A stretch of 64,000 bases of DNA from Labrenzia sp. VG12 (GTDB lineage: Bacteria; Pseudomonadota; Alphaproteobacteria; Rhizobiales; Stappiaceae), in assembly GCF_002237595.1 (NCBI RefSeq), contig NZ_CP022529.1, forward strand, positions 3,844,001-3,908,000, read 5' to 3'. The notes beneath the pieces were generated by a model. It did not search any database and was not told the DNA's origin. It saw only the letters and a list, made by a program, of their open reading frames with translations. Below are positions 53,204-62,068 of this stretch, piece by piece (the stretch's first letter is position 1; each line of letters opens with the position of its first letter). The translations under genes were made by a program, and so were the position numbers.

Positions 53204-54127
53204 ATGGCCACCGGGTTCGATCTGGAAAACTTCCTGGAAATGCTCGCTGCTGAACGCGGCGCGGCCGAAAACACACTTGCCGGATATCGTCGTGACCTGG
53301 AAGACTTTTCGGATTTTCTGGGCCGGAAAAAACTGGCCGATGCGCATACCGATGATCTTTCCGCCTATCTCGGTGACCTGAACCGGCGCGGCTTCGCCGA
53401 GACCTCGCAGGCCCGCAGGCTTTCGGCGCTGAAACAGTTCTACAAGTTTCTCTATTCCGAAGGCAGCCGCGAGGATGACCCGACCCGGACACTGTCCGCA
53501 CCCAAAAAACGTGCCGGCCTGCCCAAGGTGCTTTCGCTCGAGGACGTCGACCGGCTGATTGAAACGGCAAGAGCCGCGACCGCAACAACGCACAAGAGCA
53601 CCGCTGCGCGCCTGCGCGCACATCGAATGTACACGCTGATCGAGGTGCTCTACGCGACCGGCCTGCGCGTTTCGGAACTGGTGGCGTTGCCGGTGTCCGC
53701 GGCCCAGCGCGACGCCCGCCTGATCGAGATCCGTGGCAAAGGTGGCAAGGAACGGCTCGTGCCGCTGTCACCACCGGCGCAAGCGGCCATGAAGGATTTC
53801 GTAGCCTTGCGCAGCGCGGAAGGTGCCTATGAAAACAGCCCCTGGCTGTTTCCCTCGCACGGCGGCAGCGGCCACCTGACCCGCCAGCATTTCGGCCGTG
53901 ACCTGAAGGACCTGGCCATCGCGGCAGGGCTGGATGCCGGCAAGGTCTCCCCGCATGTGCTGCGCCACGCTTTTGCTTCTCATCTCCTGCAAAACGGCGC
54001 GGATCTGCGTGTTGTCCAGCAACTGTTGGGCCATGCGGACATCTCCACGACACAGATCTACACCCACGTGCTCGACGAGCGTTTGCGAGAACTTGTGGAG
54101 AGCGCTCATCCGCTGGCGCGCAAGTAA
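53204..54127 (+). CDS. xerD: Site-specific tyrosine recombinase XerD
   Basis: A 307-residue tyrosine recombinase that, with XerC, resolves chromosome dimers at dif. The catalytic set is complete: Arg155 (ATGLRVSEL), Lys179 (RGKGGKER), His251 and Arg254 (SPHVLRHAFA), His277 (LLGHADISTTQ) and nucleophile Tyr286 (IYTHVLDERL). Spacings equal E. coli XerD. The N-terminal SAM-like core domain spans about 5-100. The aroK-divergent context also supports XerD over XerC. Confidence 0.93.
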   Translation: MATGFDLENFLEMLAAERGAAENTLAGYRRDLEDFSDFLGRKKLADAHTDDLSAYLGDLNRRGFAETSQARRLSALKQFYKFLYSEGSREDDPTRTLSAPKKRAGLPKVLSLEDVDRLIETARAATATTHKSTAARLRAHRMYTLIEVLYATGLRVSELVALPVSAAQRDARLIEIRGKGGKERLVPLSPPAQAAMKDFVALRSAEGAYENSPWLFPSHGGSGHLTRQHFGRDLKDLAIAAGLDAGKVSPHVLRHAFASHLLQNGADLRVVQQLLGHADISTTQIYTHVLDERLRELVESAHPLARK

Positions 54128-54204
54128 TTCTCAAGATCTATTGCACTGCAGCAATCATCGACCTACACTCCGCTGCCTAATTTTACAGCACCGGACGCCT
54201 CTTC

Positions 54205-55827
54205 ATGCTGCAACGCGCCAGCAACTTTGACACGCTGACCTCCCAATTCCATTGGCCAAGGCCTGAAACCTACAATATGGCGGCCGCCGTCAGCGATCTC
54301 TGGGCGATCCGGGATCCCGACCGCCTGGCCATCCGACAGGTACGCGAAGACGGCACCCGACATGACTGGTCCCATCTCGAGCTGAACCGTGCCGCCAACC
54401 GTCTCGCCAATGCCCTTGTGGCCCATGGCGTGAACCGGGGAGACCGGGTGGCGTTGCTGCTGCCGCAGACCCCGGAAACCGCGATTGCGCATCTGGCAGC
54501 CTACAAGATCGGCGCCATTGCCGTGCCGCTTGCCGCTCTGTTCGGGCTGGACGCCCTGCATTACCGTCTTGGCGATTCAGGCGCCAGGGCTCTTGTGACG
54601 GACAGGGACGGCCTGTCGAAGCTGGCTGACATACGCGATGGCCTGCCGGATCTTGAACTGGTGATCTCCGTCAGCGGCCCGGACACCGACGTTCTTGCCT
54701 TCGACGCGCTTCTTGCCGCGGCGTCCGACCGGTTCGATACCCTGGCGACAACGCCTGACGATCCGGCCCTGATGATCTACACGTCCGGTACGACCGGTCA
54801 GCCCAAGGGTGTGCTGCATGGCCACCGTGTGCTGCTCGGCCATATGCCGGGGATCGAACTGTCGCAGAATTTCCTGGGGCAGGAGGGCGATCTTCTCTGG
54901 ACCCCTGCTGACTGGGCCTGGGCCGGCGGGTTGTTGAACGCCCTCTTTCCCGCCCTGGCGCTTGGGGTGCCGGTTATCAGCCAGGCCGTCAGGAAATTCG
55001 ATCCGGAAGCAGCCTTTCACCTCCTTGAAAAAGAGGGCATCCGGAATGCTTTCATTCCTCCGACCGCGCTGAAGATGCTGCGCTCGGTCGAGGCACCCGG
55101 CACTCGTTTCGATCTCTCCTGGCGCAGCGTAGGCTCCGCCGGTGAAGCCCTCGGCAAGGAAACATACGACTGGTTCCGCGAAGAATTCGGTTTTGCAGTC
55201 AACGAGTTCTACGGTCAGACCGAATGCAACGCCGTGCTCGGTTCGGCGGCAGATCTGGGCATCTCCCGCTCGGGCGCCATCGGCAAGGCAATCCCCGGCC
55301 ACGATGTGGCGATCATCGATGATGCGGGCAATCCGTTGCCACCGGAAACGCTCGGCCAGATTGCCATCCGCCGGCCCGACCCGGTGATGTTCCTGGAATA
55401 CTGGAACAAGCCCCAGGCGACCCGGGACAAGTTCGTCGGCGACTGGATGGTCACCGGTGATCAGGGCCTGATGGACGAAGACGGTTATGTTCATTTCATC
55501 GGCCGGGACGATGACATCATTACCTCAGCCAGCTACCGGATCGGACCCGGCGAGATCGAGGACTGCCTGTTGAAACACCCAGCGGTTTCCCTGGCTGCGG
55601 TAATCGGCAAACCGGATCCTCTGCGCACCGAAATCGTCAAGGCCTTCATCGTCCTGAAAGCCGACCAGCAGACGGGTGAGGAGCTTGAGAACGCGATCAG
55701 GACATTTGTGCGTGAGCGCCTGTCGGCCCATGAATATCCGAGGGAGATCGAGTTCGTCGACAGCCTGCCGATGACCACGACAGGCAAGATCATCCGGCGC
55801 AAGCTTCGAGAACGCGAGGTGGCCTGA
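54205..55827 (+). CDS. AMP-dependent acyl-CoA synthetase
   Basis: A 540-residue ANL-superfamily ligase that activates a carboxylic acid with ATP and joins CoA. The P-loop-like MIYTSGTTGQPKGVLHGH is near residues 190-208. The A5/A7 motifs follow: EFYGQTECN, GDQGLMDEDGYVHFIGRDDDIITSASYRIGPGEIE, and the catalytic Lys in TTTGKIIRRKL near the end. The overall pattern matches medium-chain or acetyl-CoA-like synthetases (AcsM/AAE). Substrate unknown. It is not in an obvious operon. Confidence 0.93.
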   Translation: MLQRASNFDTLTSQFHWPRPETYNMAAAVSDLWAIRDPDRLAIRQVREDGTRHDWSHLELNRAANRLANALVAHGVNRGDRVALLLPQTPETAIAHLAAYKIGAIAVPLAALFGLDALHYRLGDSGARALVTDRDGLSKLADIRDGLPDLELVISVSGPDTDVLAFDALLAAASDRFDTLATTPDDPALMIYTSGTTGQPKGVLHGHRVLLGHMPGIELSQNFLGQEGDLLWTPADWAWAGGLLNALFPALALGVPVISQAVRKFDPEAAFHLLEKEGIRNAFIPPTALKMLRSVEAPGTRFDLSWRSVGSAGEALGKETYDWFREEFGFAVNEFYGQTECNAVLGSAADLGISRSGAIGKAIPGHDVAIIDDAGNPLPPETLGQIAIRRPDPVMFLEYWNKPQATRDKFVGDWMVTGDQGLMDEDGYVHFIGRDDDIITSASYRIGPGEIEDCLLKHPAVSLAAVIGKPDPLRTEIVKAFIVLKADQQTGEELENAIRTFVRERLSAHEYPREIEFVDSLPMTTTGKIIRRKLREREVA

Positions 55828-55831
55828 CGCC

Positions 55832-56962
55832 CTAGCTTGCAAGACGCCGCTTGAGGGCGCGGGCCGCCCGCCGGACGGTTTGTTCCAGTTTTGCATCCGC
55901 CGTGCAAAGCGGCCGCTTCAGGACACCCAGCAGGCCTTCGGCATGAAGCAGCGTTCCTGTGTTCAGCCGCCCGCGCCAGAGCGGCTCGATCATCGCGTGG
56001 CCGGGGATCGCCAAGGAATCGGCGCCGTTGAAATTGTCTGACGCGAGGTTGGTCCTGAGTGCCTGCAACGCGATCTGAGCCCCGGGCGAATAGCGTGCAA
56101 AATCCTCGTCAAAGGCGATTTTCCAGGAAAACACGCTGCCGCCATCCCTGAACAGAACGAGCGCGGCAATCAATCTGTCTCCCGCCCAGAGTTGATCGAT
56201 ACGGACACCATCAATCGCCGCTCTCTGTTCGATCGCAAGTCGAGCGAAGGCTGCCGTTTCAGGAAGGCTGAGCAAGGCGGTGCCTGCCCGCCCCTTCCAA
56301 CCGGCGGCCTCCAGATGAAGGAATGCTTCGAAACCCTGGAGTGCCTCCTGGCCGTTCAGACTGACAAACCGGACTTCTCCATGCTCGCCAAGCCGCCGCA
56401 GAAGGCGCCGCATTTCCTTGCGGCGCTTTCCGCTGTCGGCTGCTGCCAGCTGGGCCTCACCTGTCGCCCCGGCACCGTGACCTGCACGTGCTGCGCGGGC
56501 AAAAACGACTGAACTCCGGAAGGAAGCGCTTTTCAGTTTAGCTGCGGTTTCAGATTGTAGCGGCAGATAGGGTATCGCGAACAGGCCGCCCGGCTCTGCG
56601 CCCGCCGCCAGAAAACCGCGCAAGGTAATGTCGGTGGCCTGCGGATGGACAAGCGGTGTTCCAAGCGGCGAGTATTCCGTTGCCCAGGTGGTGTTGGCGC
56701 GCAGCACAAGACCTTGTCGCCTTCTGCCAACTGGCGCAGCCACCAGCCAATGCGCGCTCTTCCTGTCGCGCAGCACCAACAGCCGGACACCCTTCTGCCC
56801 CATATGCTCCAGAAACGGCCGCAGGAAGTCCGGACCAAAAAAAGGGTTCGGATCGAGCGCCTTGCGGCCGAGCCTCCGCCACTCCTTTTCCGGAATGTCC
56901 GCGTTCAAGGGATCGAAACGGACGATCTCATGTGTTTCGGAAATACGGGGGTCAGCGGTCAA
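55832..56962 (-). CDS. GNAT (BioF2/FemAB-like) acetyltransferase
   Basis: A protein of about 376 residues from the Acetyltransf_6 group, often found in polysaccharide clusters. The visible core is DGVRIDQLWAGDRLIAALVLFRDGGSVFSWKIAFDEDFARYSPGAQIALQAL (split between blocks), preceded by FLHLEAAGWKGRAGTALL. Its frame has no ATG near the flippase stop. I place the start at a TTG (56962), 11 bp inside the flippase end, so translation may be coupled, but this is uncertain. It likely acetylates a sugar or lipid carried by the adjacent flippase. Confidence 0.7.
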   Translation of the reverse strand: MTADPRISETHEIVRFDPLNADIPEKEWRRLGRKALDPNPFFGPDFLRPFLEHMGQKGVRLLVLRDRKSAHWLVAAPVGRRRQGLVLRANTTWATEYSPLGTPLVHPQATDITLRGFLAAGAEPGGLFAIPYLPLQSETAAKLKSASFRSSVVFARAARAGHGAGATGEAQLAAADSGKRRKEMRRLLRRLGEHGEVRFVSLNGQEALQGFEAFLHLEAAGWKGRAGTALLSLPETAAFARLAIEQRAAIDGVRIDQLWAGDRLIAALVLFRDGGSVFSWKIAFDEDFARYSPGAQIALQALRTNLASDNFNGADSLAIPGHAMIEPLWRGRLNTGTLLHAEGLLGVLKRPLCTADAKLEQTVRRAARALKRRLAS

Positions 56963-58379
56963 CAGGCTGCTTTCTGGCGGAGAATAACAAGGGCAGAACA
57001 AAGGTTGTGATATTGAGCTTGCGTTTTGCCGCGGTTGCAAGAGCGGTCGCTTCAAAAAGAATGGCGAGGCTTGTTCCGATCGCAGCCCCAGCCAGACCAA
57101 AAGGCGGGATCAGGATCAGATTGAAAACAACATTGAGCACAAAGGTTCCGGCATAAATCCCGGCACAGCTGTTCTGATGGCCGGTCATGGTCAGGAGCGC
57201 GTCGGCGGGCCCGACGGAGGCACGTGCCAGGACGCCGATCATCAACAGGGCGATCAGCGGATAGCCTGCTTCGAAGCCGCTGCCGAACAACCGCAGCAGC
57301 AAGGGCGCAATCAGGAGCAGACCGGCTCCGGCAAGCAGTGACGGCCAGAAGGTCCAGTGGGTTGCCCGGGCGACATAGGCCACAAGTCCGGCCTGATCCC
57401 GGTTGTGGGTGTAACTTGAAAAACGATGCGCCGATGCGGCCCGAACGGCAAAATAGACAAAGTGCACCAGGGCAAGCGTGCGGGACGCCGCGAAATAGAC
57501 CGCGACTTCATCGGGGTCCTGGAAAAAACTGACCATGATGACGTCGGCGCTCGTGATCAGCTGCAGGAACCCGTCGACCATCAGCATGGGCATGGAGATG
57601 ATCAGCCAGGTCTTCAGTTCGACGCGCCGAGGCCCCGAAGGCAGTTTGGGTAGAAGCCGCTTGCGCAGATGAAAGTACTGATAGCCAGCGACCAGAACAG
57701 TCGCCGCAACAGCACCCATGGCAGCCGTCAGCGCATCTGCCTGAAGCCCTGCCAACAGAACGGCAACCACAAGCAGGAACAGGATCGCAAGCGGTCGCCA
57801 GATATAGGTCGGCAACATGGCCAGGAAGGTCCAGTCATAGCTCCGCGCAACCCCGTCCTGAACGAGACCGAAGGCAAAAAACGGCAAGGCCAGCAGGATG
57901 ATCATCAAGGGCAGGACATAGGACGCATCAATCACGTCACGCAGCAGATAGACAAGACCGATGCCGATCGCGGCGGCTGCCGCCCCGATGAAAAACGCCA
58001 CCTGTCCACCGGTGCGCAGGAAACCGCGCAGACCGTCTTCGTCACCGGCCTGGCGATATTGCGGAATGAACCGGTTGGCCGAAGAGGAAAAGCCGCCACA
58101 GGCCATCACGCCCAGGACGATGACAAAGGTCCAGGCAACGGAATAGATGCCATAGTCATGGGCCCCCAGGAGCCGGGCAAGCACGATTTGCGACAGATAG
58201 GCCAGCGCCGCGCCTGCGACCCGGACCGTGAAAGTCGACACGGCCATACGCCCGGCCGCCTGGCCATCACCACCGTTTCCACGCAGGAAATCGGTGACTT
58301 GAGCCGCCCCTCTGCCGAGCCCCCAGGGCAAGGCGGCGTCCTGCAAGCGCTTAGTCCAGGAATTACCGGAAAATCGCAC
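56952..58379 (-). CDS. Polysaccharide flippase (Wzx/MATE-like)
   Basis: A 475-residue membrane protein with 12-14 helices of the MOP/Wzx superfamily: AALAYLSQIVLARLLGAHDYGIYSVAWTFV at the first helices and LIPPFGLAGAAIGTSLAILFEA near the end. It moves lipid-linked oligosaccharides across the inner membrane. GTG 58379 with AAGGGA 8 nt upstream is the chosen start. ATG starts appear only later, at about 58247. The acetyltransferase overlaps its 3' end, so the pair may modify and export a surface glycan. No glycosyltransferases are nearby. Confidence 0.85.
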   Translation of the reverse strand: MRFSGNSWTKRLQDAALPWGLGRGAAQVTDFLRGNGGDGQAAGRMAVSTFTVRVAGAALAYLSQIVLARLLGAHDYGIYSVAWTFVIVLGVMACGGFSSSANRFIPQYRQAGDEDGLRGFLRTGGQVAFFIGAAAAAIGIGLVYLLRDVIDASYVLPLMIILLALPFFAFGLVQDGVARSYDWTFLAMLPTYIWRPLAILFLLVVAVLLAGLQADALTAAMGAVAATVLVAGYQYFHLRKRLLPKLPSGPRRVELKTWLIISMPMLMVDGFLQLITSADVIMVSFFQDPDEVAVYFAASRTLALVHFVYFAVRAASAHRFSSYTHNRDQAGLVAYVARATHWTFWPSLLAGAGLLLIAPLLLRLFGSGFEAGYPLIALLMIGVLARASVGPADALLTMTGHQNSCAGIYAGTFVLNVVFNLILIPPFGLAGAAIGTSLAILFEATALATAAKRKLNITTFVLPLLFSARKQPVDR

Positions 58380-58601
58380 TGATGGGTCCCTTGTGAACTT
58401 TATTCCGTATTTGTGACATGAGGGACTTAATATTCTATGGCAATCAACGGCTCGCGCCAGCTTCTGTTTCACAGATGTGTGAATGGGGCATGTGTCGGTG
58501 CCCCGCCAGGAAGTCGCGTCAGGCATACAGGGCTTTACAGTCAGCTTTGGTCTGCTTGACCAACCAGCCCTTGACACCAGCCGCGAATCTGGGACAAATA
58601 A
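58380..58601. other. Non-coding region upstream of the flippase
   Basis: I see no certain gene. On the minus strand, one frame ending at 58519 reads like a protein C-terminus (GWLVKQTKADCKALYA) but has no start codon before the LexA box, so it may be a gene remnant or chance. Confidence 0.4.
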
Positions 58602-58616
58602 GAACAAATAGAGAAC
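58602..58616. promoter_or_regulatory. LexA (SOS) box
   Basis: GAAC-AAATAGA-GAAC, i.e. GTTC-N7-GTTC on the minus strand, is the alphaproteobacterial LexA operator. A TATGAT at 58618-58623 could be a plus-strand -10. No annotated gene starts close by. Confidence 0.75.
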
Positions 58617-58624
58617 ATATGATG

Positions 58625-58753
58625 TTTTGAGTTTTTTGACCTGATTGAACGGTTGCCGTTTTTTTGCGGATGAAGAGGGTCGCCTCCCCTTCCGTCCGCA
58701 GTTTGGTCCGGTCCCTGCTCCCGCCGCCATTTGCAGGGACCGGACATTTTTTT
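58625..58753 (+). ncRNA. Candidate SOS-linked small RNA
   Basis: Starting just after the LexA box, the plus strand holds a short intrinsic terminator (AACGG-TTG-CCGTT plus Ts, 58648-58665), a long imperfect hairpin (about 58666-58699), and a strong terminator at 58706-58753. No plus-strand gene ends here. A transcript of about 125 nt from the LexA-box promoter would end at the strong terminator. The exact start and expression are inferred. Confidence 0.45.
58706..58753 (+). terminator. Strong orphan intrinsic terminator
   Basis: A perfect 13-bp stem (GTCCGGTCCCTGC / GCAGGGACCGGAC), a 14-nt loop and seven Ts. On the minus strand it has no T tract. Nothing annotated lies upstream on this strand. 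Confidence 0.88.
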
Positions 58754-58987
58754 GAAGATGCCCTAACAGGCTTTCCCTCCGCCACAATCACATTCCGTCT
58801 GTTCGGCTCTTCCCGGCAGGGCCCGCCTCGTGCTGCGCTGGATGAAGAAGAAATCCGCTTGAGCGTTGTTTAGGGTTCTTGTCGGCCCAGTCCCTGCACC
58901 TGGGTCCCTCAGGCAGATGACCGACCGCCTCGTCAACTGAGCTGGCCCGGCGCGACGGCCGGAGAGAAGAGGGTATCTTATCAATTT
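58754..58987. other. Gap between orphan terminator and SDR operators
   Basis: G+C-rich sequence with no gene visible. Open frames crossing it in either direction have no family pattern and are rejected. Confidence 0.4.
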
Positions 58988-59069
58988 ATCTATCAATCGA
59001 TAGATGGCTCTTGACTTCATCAATCGATGTCTCGATATGTCAGCCATCGCAATCTACCTACTGATAGAT
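58988..59069 (+). promoter_or_regulatory. Promoter and paired operators of the SDR gene
   Basis: Operator 1 (58988-59005) is a perfect 7-4-7 palindrome, ATCTATC-AATC-GATAGAT. Operator 2 (59018-59029), CATC-AATC-GATG, shares the ATCAATCGAT core. They lie on either side of TTGACT (59011-59016), which with GATATG (59034-59039, 17-bp spacer) makes a promoter. A third half-site GATAGAT is at 59063-59069. A TetR-like repressor encoded elsewhere is likely. Confidence 0.7.
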
Positions 59070-59088
59070 AACTACTGGAGTGAAACGC

Positions 59089-59856
59089 ATGACAGACAAG
59101 ACCGCCTTCCTTTTGGGTGGAACCTCGGGCATGGCCCTGGCAACGGCCGATCGCCTCGCGGCCAGAGGCATTCCCCTGATCCTGACCGGGCGCAGCGAAG
59201 CCAAGCTGGCGAACGCGAAAGCCGATCTGGAGCAACGCCATGGCGTTTTCGTCGACACCTGGCAAACGGACATCACCGATCCGGAGCAGGTCGCGGACCT
59301 CGTTCGAAAGATTGACGGACTGGAGCAACAGATCTGCTACCTGGTCAACGCGGCCGGCGCCTTCAGCCCGAAGGCCTTCCTGGAACACACGGCCGAGGAC
59401 TTCGATCTCTATCACGCCTATAATCGCGGCACGTTTCTTGTTACCCAGGCAGTGGCGCGCAACATGGAAAAAACCGGCACAGGCGCGATCGTCAACCTCG
59501 GCTCCATGTGGGCGCACCAAGCGGTCAAGGCGACACCCTCGTCAGCCTATTCCATGGCAAAGGCAGGCCTGCATGCCCTGACCCAGCATCTCGCCATGGA
59601 ACTGGGCAACAAGGGCATTCGCGTCAATGCGGTCGCGCCTGCCGTGGTCGAAACGCCGATCTATGGCGCGTTCATCCCGGAGGACCAGATCGCCTCCACA
59701 TTGAAGGAAGGCTTCAACGCATTCCACCCGATCGGCCGCATCGGAACGCCGGATGACGTGGCCGCTACCATCGATTTCCTGCTGTCGGACAATGCCGATT
59801 GGGTCACCGGTGCGATCTGGGATGTCGATGGCGGTGTCATGGCCGGCCGGAACTGA
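59089..59856 (+). CDS. Short-chain dehydrogenase/reductase (SDR)
   Basis: A 255-residue classical SDR oxidoreductase. Cofactor motif GGTSGMALATADRLAARG at residues 10-27 is followed by NAAGAFS, the catalytic set with Ser in NLGSMWAHQA, Tyr and Lys in SSAYSMAKAGLHAL, and the RVNAVAPAVVETPIY loop. The C-terminus is VTGAIWDVDGGVMAGR. ATG 59089 has GGAG 8 nt before it. The substrate is unknown. Two strong operators before the gene imply induction by a specific compound. Confidence 0.92.
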   Translation: MTDKTAFLLGGTSGMALATADRLAARGIPLILTGRSEAKLANAKADLEQRHGVFVDTWQTDITDPEQVADLVRKIDGLEQQICYLVNAAGAFSPKAFLEHTAEDFDLYHAYNRGTFLVTQAVARNMEKTGTGAIVNLGSMWAHQAVKATPSSAYSMAKAGLHALTQHLAMELGNKGIRVNAVAPAVVETPIYGAFIPEDQIASTLKEGFNAFHPIGRIGTPDDVAATIDFLLSDNADWVTGAIWDVDGGVMAGRN

Positions 59857-59924
59857 CCTTGAAGGCTCAAACCGCCCGCCGTCCCGCTTGGTCTGCGGGA
59901 CGGTTCAGCGCCCTTCGAAGCAGG

Positions 59925-60320
59925 TTACTCCGGCACCGCTTCGACGTAATACCAACGGCCGGATTTCTTGCGAAACAGGCTCAATTCCCGGTGCGTGACC
60001 AGTTTGCCGGCGGCAAGATATCTGGCCTCGAACAGCAGCGTGCCTTCGCGGTCGGCCTCTCCGCCCTTGCTGACGGCCAGCACCGACAGACCGGTCCAGT
60101 GGCTGTCCGCGGCCCAGCGCGCGGTTGCGGGACCGTCGAAAGACCGCTGGTACTTCGGCCAGAGCGTCGTCTTCAGATAGGCAATGTCCTCCCGCACATA
60201 GGCGGAATAGCGTGACCGCATGAGCGCTTCAGCCGTCCCTGGCACCAGCCGGCCTGACAGATAGGGCTCGCAGCACTGAAGGAATTCCCCGCCACCACAG
60301 GGACAAGCTTCACCGGCCAT
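59925..60320 (-). CDS. YchJ-family protein with SEC-C motif
   Basis: A 131-residue protein. The N-terminal SEC-C motif CPCGGGEFLQCCEPYLSG (residues 6-23) binds zinc. The YchJ core follows: AEALMRSRYSAYVREDIAYLKTTLWP and LLFEARYLAAGKLVTHRELSLFRKKSGRWYYVEA. YchJ function is unknown. It lacks the second SEC-C motif often found at the C-terminus. It is divergent from the EEP gene. Confidence 0.92.
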   Translation of the reverse strand: MAGEACPCGGGEFLQCCEPYLSGRLVPGTAEALMRSRYSAYVREDIAYLKTTLWPKYQRSFDGPATARWAADSHWTGLSVLAVSKGGEADREGTLLFEARYLAAGKLVTHRELSLFRKKSGRWYYVEAVPE

Positions 60321-60443
60321 TGTCTTTCCTCAACACATGATCCAACAGGAACGAGCAGCGCTCGAGATCAGGCTGCTCTCTACCACTTGATGCCGCGCCT
60401 CGCTATGGTCCGGACAGACACATCCGCATCCGGGCCTCCAGGC

Positions 60444-61415
60444 ATGAAAATCGCCACGTTCAACATGGAATCCTTCGGCAACGACCGGCATGACCCGGAG
60501 GAGTTGCAGCCCAGGCTCGAGGCGCTCCGGCCGAAGATCCTGGAGCTGGAGGCAGATATCCTTTGCCTGCAGGAGGTCAATGCGCAGAAATTGAAGGGTG
60601 TTGCCGCGCGGCAGTTCCAGGCACTTGATCTGCTCCTGAAAGACACGCCTTACGAAACGTTCCACAGGGCCACCAGCCATCGGCCGTCCGGCAAGGGACC
60701 GGGCGACCGGCACAACCTCGTGATCCTGTCGCGCTACCCGATCACCCAAACGGAAAGCCTTTATCAGGCTCATGCCCATCCCGCCCGCTGGCAACCGAAA
60801 TCGGCAAACCCGCCCTACGAGACACCCGAGACAATTGCCTTCGACAGGCCTGTTCTGAAAACGCAAATCGATATCGGCGGTGCTCGGCCTCTGCATCTGT
60901 TCGGCGTGCATTTGCGGGCCCCGATTGCCGCCATGATCCGGGGGGGCAAGAACCCGGATCGAAGCTGGACATCCATCTCGGCCTGGGCTGAGGGGTATCA
61001 CCTCTCCGTTCTCAAGCAGACCGCCCAGGCCCTCGAGCTGCGGCTTGCGGTCGAAGACATCTTCGACAGGGACGAAGGTGCCCTGATCGTGCTCGCCGGT
61101 GATTTTAACGCCACCAGCGAAACAGGTACCATCCGGCTTTTGCGCGCCGACCCGGACGACACCGGTTCACCGCAGCTCGAAAGGCGCCGCCTTTACCAGC
61201 TCGACGCCGCCCTGCCTCCGGAGAGGCGCAAGACGGTTATCCACCGGGGCAAGGGTCAGGCACTCGACCACATTCTGGCCAGCCCTGCCATGGCCGGACG
61301 GACCACCCATGTGAAGGTGTTCAATTATGACCTCCTGGACGAGGTCTTCGACAACAGGGGAGAGGACTTCGCCGGCTCGTATCACGCGGCCATGCTGGCC
61401 GAGTTTGACGACTAG
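60444..61415 (+). CDS. Endonuclease/exonuclease/phosphatase family protein
   Basis: A 323-residue EEP-fold hydrolase. Motifs: IATFNMESFG, the metal Glu in LCLQEVNA, NLVILSRYP, LFGVHLRAP, LAGDFNAT with Asp and Asn, ALDHILAS, and a final region lacking a clear SDH triad (GSYHAAM). It resembles the nuclease/phosphatase group that includes sphingomyelinases. The natural substrate is unknown. The start is uncertain: ATG 60444 fits the conserved MKIATFN. ATG 60405 and TTG 60387 are upstream alternatives. Confidence 0.82.
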   Translation: MKIATFNMESFGNDRHDPEELQPRLEALRPKILELEADILCLQEVNAQKLKGVAARQFQALDLLLKDTPYETFHRATSHRPSGKGPGDRHNLVILSRYPITQTESLYQAHAHPARWQPKSANPPYETPETIAFDRPVLKTQIDIGGARPLHLFGVHLRAPIAAMIRGGKNPDRSWTSISAWAEGYHLSVLKQTAQALELRLAVEDIFDRDEGALIVLAGDFNATSETGTIRLLRADPDDTGSPQLERRRLYQLDAALPPERRKTVIHRGKGQALDHILASPAMAGRTTHVKVFNYDLLDEVFDNRGEDFAGSYHAAMLAEFDD

Positions 61416-61507
61416 AGTATTTTTCGACCAAGTGGCGGGCCGCAGGGCCCGTCCTGGGAGACAGCGCTGACGCGCGTTCACGGGATAAGGTGAAATGTGA
61501 ACGCGGC

Positions 61508-61873
61508 TTACTCAGCAAGAGAGCTGATATAAGCGGAGAGGTTGGCGATTTCGGTGTTGCCGAGATTCATGTCCGGCATCTTGGGATGCGGATTGGCCAG
61601 AAAGGTTGCCAGCTGTTCCTGTGACCAGTCCGGGTCTTTCGCGATATCGTAAAAACTCGGAAGAGAGACGCTGGACGCGGTCGACTGGTCTTCGGCAACC
61701 AGGTGGCAGGACGAGCACCATTGCAGGGCCAGCGCCTTGCCGGTGGCAGGGTCCGCGGCTTCCGCCGTCGTTGCACCACTCAACGCGATCACCGAGAGGA
61801 AAGCAGTACCGGCAATCAAGGCTGTTGATGACTGACGCGACCAGGTTTTCAGGTTTGTTCCGGCATGGGTCAT
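61508..61873 (-). CDS. Periplasmic c-type cytochrome
   Basis: A 121-residue monohaem cytochrome. An N-terminal hydrophobic signal (about residues 14-35, with AEA-A cleavage) precedes the haem site CSSCH (about residues 53-57), and the distal Met is in HPKMPDM. It ends ISNLSAYISSL-like. It carries electrons in the periplasm. ATG 61873 has AAGGAG 6-11 nt upstream. No oxidase or dehydrogenase gene is adjacent, so partners are unknown. The Mo hydroxylase lies 45 kb away. Confidence 0.9.
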   Translation of the reverse strand: MTHAGTNLKTWSRQSSTALIAGTAFLSVIALSGATTAEAADPATGKALALQWCSSCHLVAEDQSTASSVSLPSFYDIAKDPDWSQEQLATFLANPHPKMPDMNLGNTEIANLSAYISSLAE

Positions 61874-62068
61874 GAGTGCTCCTTGACGCCGCAGTTTCCT
61901 TGGAAGGCAAGTAGCTTCCTTTGAACGAAGCCTGCAATCAAGACGAAGAAGCGTCATTGCGTTGAATCAAGTCCCGGATCTCAGGTAGTGAAATCGATTT
62001 TTGCAACCCTATTGAACTTCAGGACATGGACTGACAAATTCCTGTCAGCTGCACTTTCGGAGGGAAAA

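Noticed and set aside
58519..58791. Minus-strand frame of 90 codons across the LexA box and strong terminator
   Set aside because: It crosses two regulatory signals. Its last 22 residues look protein-like, but no start codon lies between the LexA box and that part.
61988..62068. An earlier start for ggt at 61988
   Set aside because: The ATG at 62069 has a GGAGGGAA ribosome site and gives a normal signal peptide.
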